DNA of 64,000 bases. Origin: Candidatus Bathyarchaeota archaeon (GTDB lineage Archaea > Thermoproteota > Bathyarchaeia > Bathyarchaeales > Bathyarchaeaceae). Of the stretch, positions 25,757 to 32,231 are shown piece by piece; within the stretch, counting starts at the first letter, position 1, and each line of letters begins with the position of its first letter. The notes beneath the pieces are model-generated. The model made no database searches. It saw only the letters and a list, made by a program, of their open reading frames with translations, and was not told the DNA's origin. The translations under genes were made by a program, and so were the position numbers. The stretch is from positions 1 through 64,000 of the forward strand of contig SOJZ01000041.1 in the NCBI GenBank assembly GCA_004376295.1, read 5' to 3'.

Positions 25757-26428
25757 ATGTCTGAAAAAACATTAAGGAAACTTCCTCCAAAAGAGGAAGA
25801 GATAGAAGATTTGGAAACCGGAGAAACACCAGAAACCAAAAAGGAAGCCATAAAGCCGACACCACAAAAAAAGCTACCATTACCAAAAATAACAGTTGAG
25901 GACCTAGACACGCCAGAAGCCAAAACCAAAAAAGTTCTAGTGTTCTTAACAACCGATCAACACAAAAAGCTGAAGGCCGAAGCATACGAAAAAACCGTTA
26001 CGATGGGAACAATAGTTAGAGAAAGCATAGACACGCACTTCGGAGACATCAAAACAGTAAAAGCTAATCCTGATAACGATCCGGAGACTATCGCAAAAAT
26101 CGAAGCTTGTATGAAAGAGGCAACTGGCTTTTTTGGATCGGTTGATCTTGAAGCCTTCTTAATTTGTTGTCAAGAGAATGAACTTGTTGCTGACGTTTGG
26201 AATAAAGAGCTAATTGAAGTCTATCTGAAACCTAAGATAATCGAAGCTTCAAAGGGAATGTTCAGCGAGAGCCTAAAGGATAATACAACCGGTGTTGTAA
26301 CGCTACTGCAACTCAACGAAGAGAACGCAACTTTTCTCTGTAAACAACTAGGCTTAACCTATGACGTGACAGAAGCAGAAGCGGAAACAGAAGAAGAGAA
26401 AAAAGGCTTGTTTGAAGAGCTGATTTAA
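25757..26428 (+). CDS. Ribbon-helix-helix protein with long helical C-terminus
   Basis: This protein of 223 residues starts with an acidic, Pro/Lys-rich disordered region (residues 1-50). A ribbon-helix-helix unit follows (KKVLVFLTTDQHKKLKAEAYEKTVTMGTIVRESIDTHF), then a helical domain of about 130 residues and an acidic tail. Such proteins bind palindromic DNA as dimers and often control plasmid or virus operons. ATG 25757 was taken; TTG 25745 is in frame. It is the first gene of the rightward operon in the casposon-like element. Confidence 0.65.
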   Translation: MSEKTLRKLPPKEEEIEDLETGETPETKKEAIKPTPQKKLPLPKITVEDLDTPEAKTKKVLVFLTTDQHKKLKAEAYEKTVTMGTIVRESIDTHFGDIKTVKANPDNDPETIAKIEACMKEATGFFGSVDLEAFLICCQENELVADVWNKELIEVYLKPKIIEASKGMFSESLKDNTTGVVTLLQLNEENATFLCKQLGLTYDVTEAEAETEEEKKGLFEELI

Positions 26429-26430
26429 AC

Positions 26431-26544
26431 ATGCTCGGCAACATCTGGAATCGACAATTCAGCTTAACAGTTCTACTGCTCGTTGCTATAATCTGTTTCA
26501 TCGCAGGTTGCTACTTAGACACTTACGTAAAAGAGGCTATGTAA
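26431..26544 (+). CDS. Small single-pass membrane protein
   Basis: A 37-residue ORF starts two bases after the preceding stop. It reads MLGNIWNRQF, then one membrane helix (SLTVLLLVAIICFIAGCYL), then DTYVKEAM. Operon position and clear hydrophobic helix support it; no homologue is recognised. Confidence 0.5.
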   Translation: MLGNIWNRQFSLTVLLLVAIICFIAGCYLDTYVKEAM

Positions 26545-26648
26545 CATGCTTGAGCATACGGTTTCCTATTCCCCACTTTTTTCAAATTCCATTTACTCTT
26601 ACAGAGTCCAGATGGACACGTTAATCCACATGGAGAGTTGATTAAAAA

Positions 26649-27002
26649 ATGAGTTTTCATCAAGCCTCTGGAGAGGCCCTCAAACGAACAACCACTATTA
26701 AAGACTTGTTAGTGGCTGCTTATAAAAGTTCCGACCATTATAAAAAGTTTATTAATGGTTTTGTGCCACAAGTTAAAGAGTGGATGTTGGCTAATGACGT
26801 TCAAAAAGTGGAGATAGATAAAAAGGGAAAAACGGTATCAACTGTTGAGCATAGAGGCAACGATGATGAAACAGCTTTTTTGAATATGTGGTTTGAAGGC
26901 GACATAACAACTAAACGGTTTACTGAACTTCTGGGCCTAGAGTTTTGCAACGTTGAGTACGACCTAAAAAGTTTCGTTGAGATGATAAGTGATGAAGGCT
27001 AA
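26649..27002 (+). CDS. Element-encoded protein of unknown function
   Basis: This 117-residue ORF is mainly helical: KRTTTIKDLLVAAYKSSDHYKKFINGFVPQVKEWML, followed by a short beta hairpin (VQKVEIDKKGKTVSTVEHRG) and more helix ending FVEMISDEG. I do not recognise the family. GGAGAG lies before ATG 26649. It is a cargo gene of the casposon-like element. Confidence 0.6.
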   Translation: MSFHQASGEALKRTTTIKDLLVAAYKSSDHYKKFINGFVPQVKEWMLANDVQKVEIDKKGKTVSTVEHRGNDDETAFLNMWFEGDITTKRFTELLGLEFCNVEYDLKSFVEMISDEG

Positions 27003-27045
27003 TTTAGTTTTATTGTCTAAACTGTTTTTGGCAACAAAACATTTA

Positions 27046-27114
27046 TTAGTAACCATACCACCTACCCTATGGATACATGTAGGAAACCAAAGGTAGCGAA
27101 CATGTGGTTACTAA
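27046..27114. repeat. Long imperfect stem-loop upstream of the ATPase gene
   Basis: TTAGTAACCA (27046-27055) and TGGTTACTAA (27105-27114) are a perfect 10-bp inverted repeat. An inner pair CTACC (27062-27066) / GGTAG (27092-27096) extends the fold. It occupies the gap before the ATPase start and could be an operator, a structured leader or an origin. Confidence 0.55.
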
Positions 27115-27139
27115 CATATCATAAAGAAAGGTGTCAAAA

Positions 27140-27949
27140 ATGAAGGCAAAAACGAACTCGATGATAAAAATTGAACCGTTAAAGAAGGCGATAGAATGTG
27201 CCTTAATCAGCCCTTACATAAAAAATGAAAAACCTATTTCTCTACTGATTGTTGCGAAAGCTGAAAGCGGAAAATCCTCTGTTATGAAATTGTATCGAGA
27301 AAATAAGGGAATAGTGTACATGACCGACTGCACGGCCTACGGAATAACAAGAGACGTACTGCCAAAAATGGTTTCTGGGGAAATTAAAACGTTGATGATA
27401 CCAGACTTGTTGACACCTTTATCGAAAGCAACGAAAACAAGGCTTAGTTTTGTTGCTTTTCTTAATAATCTGATTGAGGAAGGCGTTGCTAAAATAAAGA
27501 CGTATGCTATGATCTGGGATAAAGACGTTAAAGGTAACATTATAACGGCTGTTACTGATGAAGCGTTAGAGGATAGCCGTCATGGTTGGGGAAAAATAGG
27601 GTTTTTAAGTCGGTTTGTCATGTTCAGTTATTCTTATAACATGTCAACTATTTCAAAAATCTTAAATTATTACAGCGAATTTGGTTGTGTTGATACACCG
27701 ATTAAGGTTGATTTGCCGAAAAAACAACGGAATATTGAGTTACCTGTTGAGTTAGCTAACAGACTTGATCCTATTGCGATGAAGATTGGGGAACAGTTTG
27801 GGATTTATGGGATTAGGGCTAAAATTAATTTTCGCAGTTTGGTTAAGGCCCTTGCTTTTAGAAATGGGTGTAAGTGTGTGAGGGAGAAAGAGTTTGCCGA
27901 GTTTTTGGAGTTGGCTGATTTTATGAATTTTAAGTTTAATCCGTTGTGA
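27140..27949 (+). CDS. P-loop ATPase of the casposon-like element
   Basis: This protein of 269 residues has a Walker A region LLIVAKAESGKSSVMKLY (about residues 36-53) and a Walker B-like IKTLMIPDLLTPLSK. A later DSRHGWGKIGFLSRFVMFSYSYN could supply sensor or arginine-finger residues. The fold looks AAA+/DnaB-neighbourhood, of the kind carried by plasmids and viruses. It is the only recognisable enzyme besides Cas1 and might support replication, DNA loading or packaging. ATG 27140 follows AAAGGTG; GTG 27131 is in frame. Confidence 0.7.
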   Translation: MKAKTNSMIKIEPLKKAIECALISPYIKNEKPISLLIVAKAESGKSSVMKLYRENKGIVYMTDCTAYGITRDVLPKMVSGEIKTLMIPDLLTPLSKATKTRLSFVAFLNNLIEEGVAKIKTYAMIWDKDVKGNIITAVTDEALEDSRHGWGKIGFLSRFVMFSYSYNMSTISKILNYYSEFGCVDTPIKVDLPKKQRNIELPVELANRLDPIAMKIGEQFGIYGIRAKINFRSLVKALAFRNGCKCVREKEFAEFLELADFMNFKFNPL

Positions 27950-27963
27950 ATGGTGTTTGAAAA

Positions 27964-28083
27964 ATGAGTAAGCAGAAAGCAACGCCGGAACTGATAGAGA
28001 AATATCATAAATGGTTGATAGAAATTGCAGAAGAAAGAAGAAAGAGGCCTCTACCTCAAAAATGTGAAAGGTGTCTTGAATGA
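27964..28083 (+). CDS. 39-residue protein with CxxC
   Basis: The ORF reads MSKQKATPELIEKYHKW and ends RPLPQKCERCLE. It is charged and helical with a terminal CxxC. Its TGA overlaps the ATG of the next gene (ATGA), indicating translational coupling. Family unknown. Confidence 0.5.
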   Translation: MSKQKATPELIEKYHKWLIEIAEERRKRPLPQKCERCLE

Positions 28084-28574
28084 CTTGGATTAGGCCGGAA
28101 GGCCATAATGACGTTGACAGCGTTTGGAACGAAGAGGCTAAAGCCTATGATGGAGACTTAGAGACTTATTCGTCAACCTCTATCAATATTTTGCAGTGGA
28201 GTAGTTTTCTATATTTCTATTTGCCTCCGACAAAAGCGGATAAGGTCCGGTTCTATGTGAACTACTCTCACGTTTTGAGTTTGGTTGACGTTGACGTTAA
28301 GATTGGAGGCACATGGGTTGACGTTTATGAAGGCACTTTCACACGAAAGACATGGATCGAAAAACTGTTTGGTTCTGGTGTTGTGAATCATGTTAGAATT
28401 AGGTTTTACAGATCGGGTAGTGTGCCGATCAGCCTTATTCAACTTAGCGAAGTTATGCTTCATGCAGTAGATGATAAAGTCAACGGAAAGCCTCCAGACT
28501 ATGCTGTTTCGATACCATTAATTCTTTTTGTCGGGTTAGTGTTGCTATTCTTATTTTTGGGAGGGCTACCATAA
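28080..28574 (+). CDS. Beta-rich (discoidin-like) protein with C-terminal membrane anchor
   Basis: This 164-residue protein begins MTWIRPEGHNDVDSVW and has a beta-sandwich-like pattern reminiscent of galactose-binding/discoidin folds (AKAYDGDLETYSS, VRFYVNYSH, VNHVRIRFYRSG). It ends in a single membrane helix (VSIPLILFVGLVLLFLFLGG). No N-terminal signal is evident, so it may be tail-anchored. Archaeal viruses often carry such anchored beta proteins in the virion; that role is only suggested. It overlaps both neighbouring genes by a few bases. Confidence 0.6.
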   Translation: MTWIRPEGHNDVDSVWNEEAKAYDGDLETYSSTSINILQWSSFLYFYLPPTKADKVRFYVNYSHVLSLVDVDVKIGGTWVDVYEGTFTRKTWIEKLFGSGVVNHVRIRFYRSGSVPISLIQLSEVMLHAVDDKVNGKPPDYAVSIPLILFVGLVLLFLFLGGLP

Positions 28575-28930
28575 TGTCAGCGACTAGCCTTTATGGAACT
28601 GCAAAACGTAAAATCACTTACAAAAAAAGAGTCAAACACAAAATAGAACCATACACTAGAAAAGGCAAACTAGTAAAAGGCTACACCGCAAGGCGATGGC
28701 ATAAAATAACACGCATCACCAAAAAACCATTGACTAAGAGGTTTACGTTCTATGGAACGGCTAAAGACATAGAGAAAGCCAAACGCATAATGGAGAAAGA
28801 AGGGTTAATTCCTAGACAGAAATATGAAGATCAAATAAATGCTTACAAGTTTTGGAAGGATAGACAGTACCGAAAAAGACACAGTGTAGAAGGGGATTGG
28901 ACAGATTTTGAAGAAACAGAAAGCCCCTAA
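28574..28930 (+). CDS. Highly basic small protein
   Basis: This 118-residue protein is very rich in Lys, Arg and Tyr (KRKITYKKRVKHKIEPYTRKGKLVKGYTARRWHKITRITKKPLTKRF). Its C-terminal half is acidic and helical. The N-terminal half could bind DNA or RNA. Its start overlaps the preceding stop (TAATG) and its end overlaps the next gene by 23 bases, so it is an operon member. Function unknown. Confidence 0.6.
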   Translation: MSATSLYGTAKRKITYKKRVKHKIEPYTRKGKLVKGYTARRWHKITRITKKPLTKRFTFYGTAKDIEKAKRIMEKEGLIPRQKYEDQINAYKFWKDRQYRKRHSVEGDWTDFEETESP

Positions 28931-29354
28931 GTACATAGCAGGATACACCACATCTCAAGGTGTACTCTTGGATTTAGATAGAACAACCTTACAAGAAACT
29001 CTAGATATAGCTAAAAGGCTAATGAAGAAACATGGTCTAGAGGGATACCTCATAATAGAGTCAAGTGATCTGAACCATCAAATTGTGTTCAACAAAAAAA
29101 CTACGTGGAAAAAAGTTTTGGAGATTATTTTTAAACTTGTTTGGAGTCATCATTACTATCAACATCAAGATATGTCATCGTTAACGAATTGGGCTGTGCT
29201 GCAAGTTTGTAAGGGTTCATGTACTCTCAGGGTAAATGGTAAATATTTGAAGGGTTCTCCGAAAATTTTGATGCGATTTGGGAGACAGGATAAGATCATT
29301 AAGGAATATTTGGAGATATACGGTTTGTTCAATAAGTGTTGTAAGGGTGTTTGA
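28908..29354 (+). CDS. Element-encoded alpha/beta protein, unknown function
   Basis: This 148-residue protein, with a TTG start inside the previous gene, reads GYTTSQGVLLDLDRTTLQETLDIAKRLMKKHGLEGYLIIESSDLNHQIVFNKK and later ALRQVCKGSC-like sequence (AVLQVCKGSCTLRVNGKYL). The strand pattern with ESSDLNHQIVF hints at an RRM-like or primase/Rep-like core, but no catalytic motif can be assigned. It ends in YGLFNKCCKGV. It overlaps the next gene by one base. Confidence 0.55.
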   Translation: MKKQKAPKYIAGYTTSQGVLLDLDRTTLQETLDIAKRLMKKHGLEGYLIIESSDLNHQIVFNKKTTWKKVLEIIFKLVWSHHYYQHQDMSSLTNWAVLQVCKGSCTLRVNGKYLKGSPKILMRFGRQDKIIKEYLEIYGLFNKCCKGV

Positions 29355-29938
29355 TGTTGGGGAAGGTCGAGGAAAAGATTGTCGTTGACGACACACATGT
29401 CGTCATTGATGACACTTATCCATGTTGGGTACAACCTGAGTTGAACAGGAAATATTTTCCGTCTATTCAACTTTTTGACGTTTCAGACCATCCGTACTTT
29501 ATATCGGAAGATGAAAGTTTTCCTAATTTGGTGTTTGACGGTTTCTTTTTGTATTTAGTAAGCATGAAAAAGCCTGAACGTGAAAGTAATGGAAAATATC
29601 TTTTCTTTAGTGGAGATAACCGTAGATTATTTGATGTTGCTGTTAACGAGATACAGAATCATGGGTTCTGTAAGGCTCAGTTGGTTATGTGTCTTATGAA
29701 AGGGTTTAGTGAGTATGTCTTGTTTATTCATTGGTGCGATGGCTCTCGGTGTCATGAGTTGTTTGAAAGAAATAGGCTGGAGTATCATGTGAAGTTTAGA
29801 GGTTGGAAAAGCTATGCTAAAACGAAAGTGTGGCATAGTGAAGGCTACTTGAAGAAACTTGAGGGGTTGTATGGTGTTGGTTACAAAAAGAAAATTGAAG
29901 TTGAAAGGGAGAAAAGAATACGTGAACGAACAATTTAA
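29354..29938 (+). CDS. Last cargo gene of the element, unknown function
   Basis: This 194-residue protein begins MLGKVEEKIVVDDTHVVIDDTYPCWVQPELNRKYFP. It has a beta-rich middle (FDGFFLYLVSMKKP, KYLFFSGDNRRLFDVAV) and a basic helical tail. Its first codons contain an inverted-repeat site that recurs after its stop. No family is recognised. It may form a pair with the preceding gene, which it overlaps. Confidence 0.55.
   Translation: MLGKVEEKIVVDDTHVVIDDTYPCWVQPELNRKYFPSIQLFDVSDHPYFISEDESFPNLVFDGFFLYLVSMKKPERESNGKYLFFSGDNRRLFDVAVNEIQNHGFCKAQLVMCLMKGFSEYVLFIHWCDGSRCHELFERNRLEYHVKFRGWKSYAKTKVWHSEGYLKKLEGLYGVGYKKKIEVEREKRIRERTI
29385..29404. repeat. GACGACA–TGTCGTC palindrome, copy 1
   Basis: GACGACA and TGTCGTC flank CACA. 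The 18-base core with two leading T residues recurs at 29994-30013 with three changes. This copy is inside the coding region of the last cargo gene. Confidence 0.55.
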
Positions 29939-30167
29939 AAGTTGGAGGAGGCCTAAAAAATATCAACGATGACACCATGTCTTTTGTTTGTCATTGACGA
30001 CACGTATGTCGTTTGTTGTTTTGTTGTTGGGTTGCTTGGGTTTTAATTTCTTGTCTTTTTGTCCTAAAACAATGGACTTTCTACACTTTTTGTTCCTCTT
30101 TTTTTCTTGGTATATATAGTTTACTACACAACATTGTAGTTTAGTACACAACATCGTAGTTTAGTAC
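29939..30167. other. Right-end non-coding region of the element
   Basis: This T-rich region between the last gene and the right inverted repeat has no ORF of note. It contains the second GACGACA palindrome, several T-tracts (from about 30042), and three 20-bp direct repeats adjoining the terminal repeat. It probably serves termination and end recognition. Confidence 0.5.
29994..30013. repeat. GACGACA–TGTCGTT palindrome, copy 2
   Basis: TTGACGACACGTATGTCGTT differs from copy 1 at three positions. It lies 55 bases after the stop of the last cargo gene. A weaker relative, GACACCATGTC, lies just upstream near 29970. Confidence 0.55.
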
Positions 30168-30176
30168 TTTGGGTTT
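30117..30176 (+). repeat. Three tandem 20-bp repeats at the right end
   Basis: Units at 30117, 30137 and 30157 share TAGTTTA(C/G)TAC; the first two continue ACAACAT(T/C)G. The third unit runs into the right terminal inverted repeat. Regular spacing of 20 bp places each copy on the same DNA face, as expected for protein-binding iterons. Confidence 0.7.
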
Positions 30177-30188
30177 GGGTTTGGGTTT
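30168..30188 (+). repeat. Terminal inverted repeat, right
   Basis: TTT followed by three GGGTTT units is the exact reverse complement of 23988-24008. Confidence 0.92.
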
Positions 30189-30201
30189 ATTAAACTTTGG
30201 T
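30188..30201 (+). repeat. Target-site duplication, right copy
   Basis: TATTAAACTTTGGT is identical to 23973-23986. Joining the flanks through one copy restores a continuous intergenic region between the YbjQ-family gene and a rightward small ORF. Confidence 0.9.
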
Positions 30202-30274
30202 GTCTATAGGTCTGGTTGAAGGAACAAAGAGAAAGGAGACTTGTTAGAAGATATGCTCGCTAATTACGAAAGCA

Positions 30275-30457
30275 GTGGATGAAATGCAAAATATGTCAGT
30301 CAAAAATCAGGTTGATAACTCAGATATAAAGGCCAAGGCAAAAGCTCTTAGATCAATCATTCAAGACATAGCTTCCAAATCTGGCATGCATGCAGATGGG
30401 GTGTGCACTCTTTTAACGAATACTGCGTTCCGCAGAGTAAAAGGAGATATTCTCTGA
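30275..30457 (+). CDS. Small hypothetical protein
   Basis: This 60-residue ORF has a GTG start (ATG 30284 in frame). It reads SDIKAKAKALRSIIQDIASKSGMHADGVCTLLTN and is helical and soluble. Its 3' end overlaps the convergent membrane-protein gene by 45 bases. It lies just outside the right target duplication. Family unknown. Confidence 0.4.
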   Translation: MDEMQNMSVKNQVDNSDIKAKAKALRSIIQDIASKSGMHADGVCTLLTNTAFRRVKGDIL

Positions 30458-31012
30458 TGAAGCCTTTTTGCCGTGACATATGAATACAGTTAAATCGGTT
30501 CTCTTTTTGAAGTTCCAAAGGGGAATAAAGCGGCCTAAAACGCTGCCTGACGCGTAGCCACTTGAAACAAAAAAGAGAAGAACACCTAGCTTAGTAATGA
30601 CAAAATGGTAAATCACAATAGTAAAGAAAGAGTATGCTAACAGCAGCGGGGCCGAAGCGACTAAAAACAAGATTGAAGAATACTTAAAGATATGTGGTCC
30701 TCTCTTTAATGCGCTGACAAGATGGATTGCCCATCTTCTGCAGACAAAAAAGCCAGCGATAAATGACGCAAAAATGATGATTCCAACGATCTCTGGGATG
30801 TAAGCTACGAGACCAAGCCCTTCCCAAAGGTTTCTGTCAAGTGTAGGAACCTCAGTATAGAAGAGATTAGAAACTACACTAATACCATACCAGACCAACC
30901 CTATAATACCAATTAAGGTGTCAAAAAAGAAAAAAAGGGGGTTAGAGAGTAGGCGAACTCGTCTAGTGACGGTTACGTCAGCAAGTTTGTCTGATCCAGA
31001 GTTGCTATTCAA
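30413..31012 (-). CDS. Multi-pass membrane protein, coupled to the secreted protein upstream
   Basis: This protein of about 199 residues has four hydrophobic segments (PLFFFFDTLIGIIGLVWYGISVV, LGLVAYIPEIVGIIIFASFIAGFFV, SILFLVASAPLLLAYSFFTIVIYHF, ITKLGVLLFFVSSGYASGSVLG). I placed the start at TTG 31012, one base after the TAG of the upstream gene. The open frame extends to 31219 but overlaps that gene and lacks protein-like features. Function unknown. Confidence 0.55.
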   Translation of the reverse strand: MNSNSGSDKLADVTVTRRVRLLSNPLFFFFDTLIGIIGLVWYGISVVSNLFYTEVPTLDRNLWEGLGLVAYIPEIVGIIIFASFIAGFFVCRRWAIHLVSALKRGPHIFKYSSILFLVASAPLLLAYSFFTIVIYHFVITKLGVLLFFVSSGYASGSVLGRFIPLWNFKKRTDLTVFICHGKKASSENISFYSAERSIR

Positions 31013-31013
31013 C

Positions 31014-31874
31014 CTAACCAGGCCAGGTAAAGCTGATTCCAAACCAGATATCTCTCCAAGCACCAAAGGAAACTCCGAAGGTGACTGAGCTCCACCAGAA
31101 GATCCACCAGCCCCAATGGCTGTAAGTTCCTGGATCAACCCATGCCCACCCGTCGCCATTTTCCGCTTTAATGACGAATTCGGTGAAAACCGTCCACAAG
31201 AAGCCAAGGCCACCCACAACCGCAGCGATCATGCCCACGATTGCAGCTACCACCCAGCCTGGGGGACCGAAATACAGAGCAGCAGCCACAATGCCAACCA
31301 ACACCCCTAGAACGCCGGTCACCGCACCGTAAGTTAGCATTTCGTTTATATCACTTTGTGAGAAATGGTGGTGTACAATTCCGGAGCCGTCATAACTAGA
31401 CAGGTCATAAGCTCTATTCCACTGTAAAGGATAATACGTCTCGTAGTTGTCTGGATGGTCATATTTCACCCACTGATATACTGTTCCAGGGGCCTGTACG
31501 AAGAGTCGGCTATGCCACCAGTATTTTGAGAAACCATAACTCTGTATGGCAAAGGTGTCTAGTTCTGTGCTACTTTTCCTGTTTGGAATGTTAATGGTCA
31601 CAGTTGCCTCAGCATTCTGAACAGTTCCGTCTGCAGAAGTTACTATAATCTCGAACGTTATCTGATAATTACGTGAATTACGTAGCTTGGTTGTCAGCGT
31701 ACGATATGACAAAATTATTTTATAGCCGTCCGATATCATGGATAGAGATTCTTGCTTCATAGCTTGCTGATTTGCATGGACGGTTGACGGAATTAAGCCA
31801 AGAATTATCACGGCGCAAAGAGTCACAAGTATCGGCTTTGGAAATATCTTTACGAAGTCCATTTTTTGAGTCAT
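31014..31874 (-). CDS. Secreted/membrane protein with signal peptide and glycine-rich membrane region
   Basis: This protein of about 286 residues starts at ATG 31874, directly after GGAGG. A signal peptide (PILVTLCAVIILGLIPSTVHA) is followed by a beta-rich extracellular region (ITFEIIVTSADGTVQNAEATVTINIP). A hydrophobic Gly/Val-rich segment (GVLGVLVGIVAAALYFGPPGWVVAAIVGMIAAVVGGLGFL) follows, then a Trp-rich tail. The glycine-rich helix pair recalls pore-forming or bacteriocin-like proteins, but this is a weak analogy. It is coupled to a membrane-protein gene, possibly a partner or immunity protein. Confidence 0.6.
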   Translation of the reverse strand: MTQKMDFVKIFPKPILVTLCAVIILGLIPSTVHANQQAMKQESLSMISDGYKIILSYRTLTTKLRNSRNYQITFEIIVTSADGTVQNAEATVTINIPNRKSSTELDTFAIQSYGFSKYWWHSRLFVQAPGTVYQWVKYDHPDNYETYYPLQWNRAYDLSSYDGSGIVHHHFSQSDINEMLTYGAVTGVLGVLVGIVAAALYFGPPGWVVAAIVGMIAAVVGGLGFLWTVFTEFVIKAENGDGWAWVDPGTYSHWGWWIFWWSSVTFGVSFGAWRDIWFGISFTWPG

Positions 31875-31910
31875 TTTTTCCTCCATTCTTGTTATTTTTC
31901 TGATATCTAG

Positions 31911-31919
31911 ATATAAATT
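31911..31919 (-). promoter_or_regulatory. TATA box of the secreted-protein operon
   Basis: On the minus strand AATTTATAT lies about 40 bases before ATG 31874. Confidence 0.5.
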
Positions 31920-31922
31920 TTT

Positions 31923-32231
31923 ATGTTTTGCTACAAACATGGAATTTTTTGGGATCACACGAGCCTTACAGTGGATTCTTTGGGCAAGAAGAGTTATCTG
32001 AGAGCGACAGATGGGGACACACCTTATATCTCCATGTCTATACGCATGCTCTGTTTGGACACGCCTGAAGTTCACTACCCGGGCGTTCAGAAGCCCTCCA
32101 AGCAGGATGCAAACCTCGCCAATTGGCATCTTGGATCAAACAGGGAAAAGCGCCGGTACAACGCGGTCTGGGTGACCATCTATATTCGAAACTGGCTACA
32201 GGAAAAGCTGGGACACTTCAAGAATAATCTA
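31923..32231 (+). pseudogene. Decayed thermonuclease-like (SNase) gene fragment
   Basis: The frame reads RATDGDTPYISMSIRMLCLDTPEVHYPGVQKPSKQDANLA, which is the SNase signature DGDT...IRxLxxDTPE. A one-base shift near 32117 switches to ASWIKQGKAPVQRGLGDHLYSKLATGKAGTLQE. The 3' half with the second catalytic region is lost, and the sequence runs straight into a radical SAM fragment. Confidence 0.65.

Larger units (their letters stand above)
23987..30188. mobile_element. Casposon-like element with solo Cas1, 6.2 kb
   Basis: The element is bounded by perfect 21-bp terminal inverted repeats of the form (AAACCC)3AAA and flanked by a 13-14 bp direct repeat. It encodes a Cas1 with intact catalytic residues at the left end and a rightward operon of about nine genes. 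The architecture (terminal repeats, target duplication, Cas1 as only integrase) matches casposons. No family-B DNA polymerase, HNH nuclease, Cas2, Cas4 or repeat-spacer array was found, which sets it apart from described casposon families as I know them. Codons and A/T-rich composition differ visibly from flanking core genes. Confidence 0.9.
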
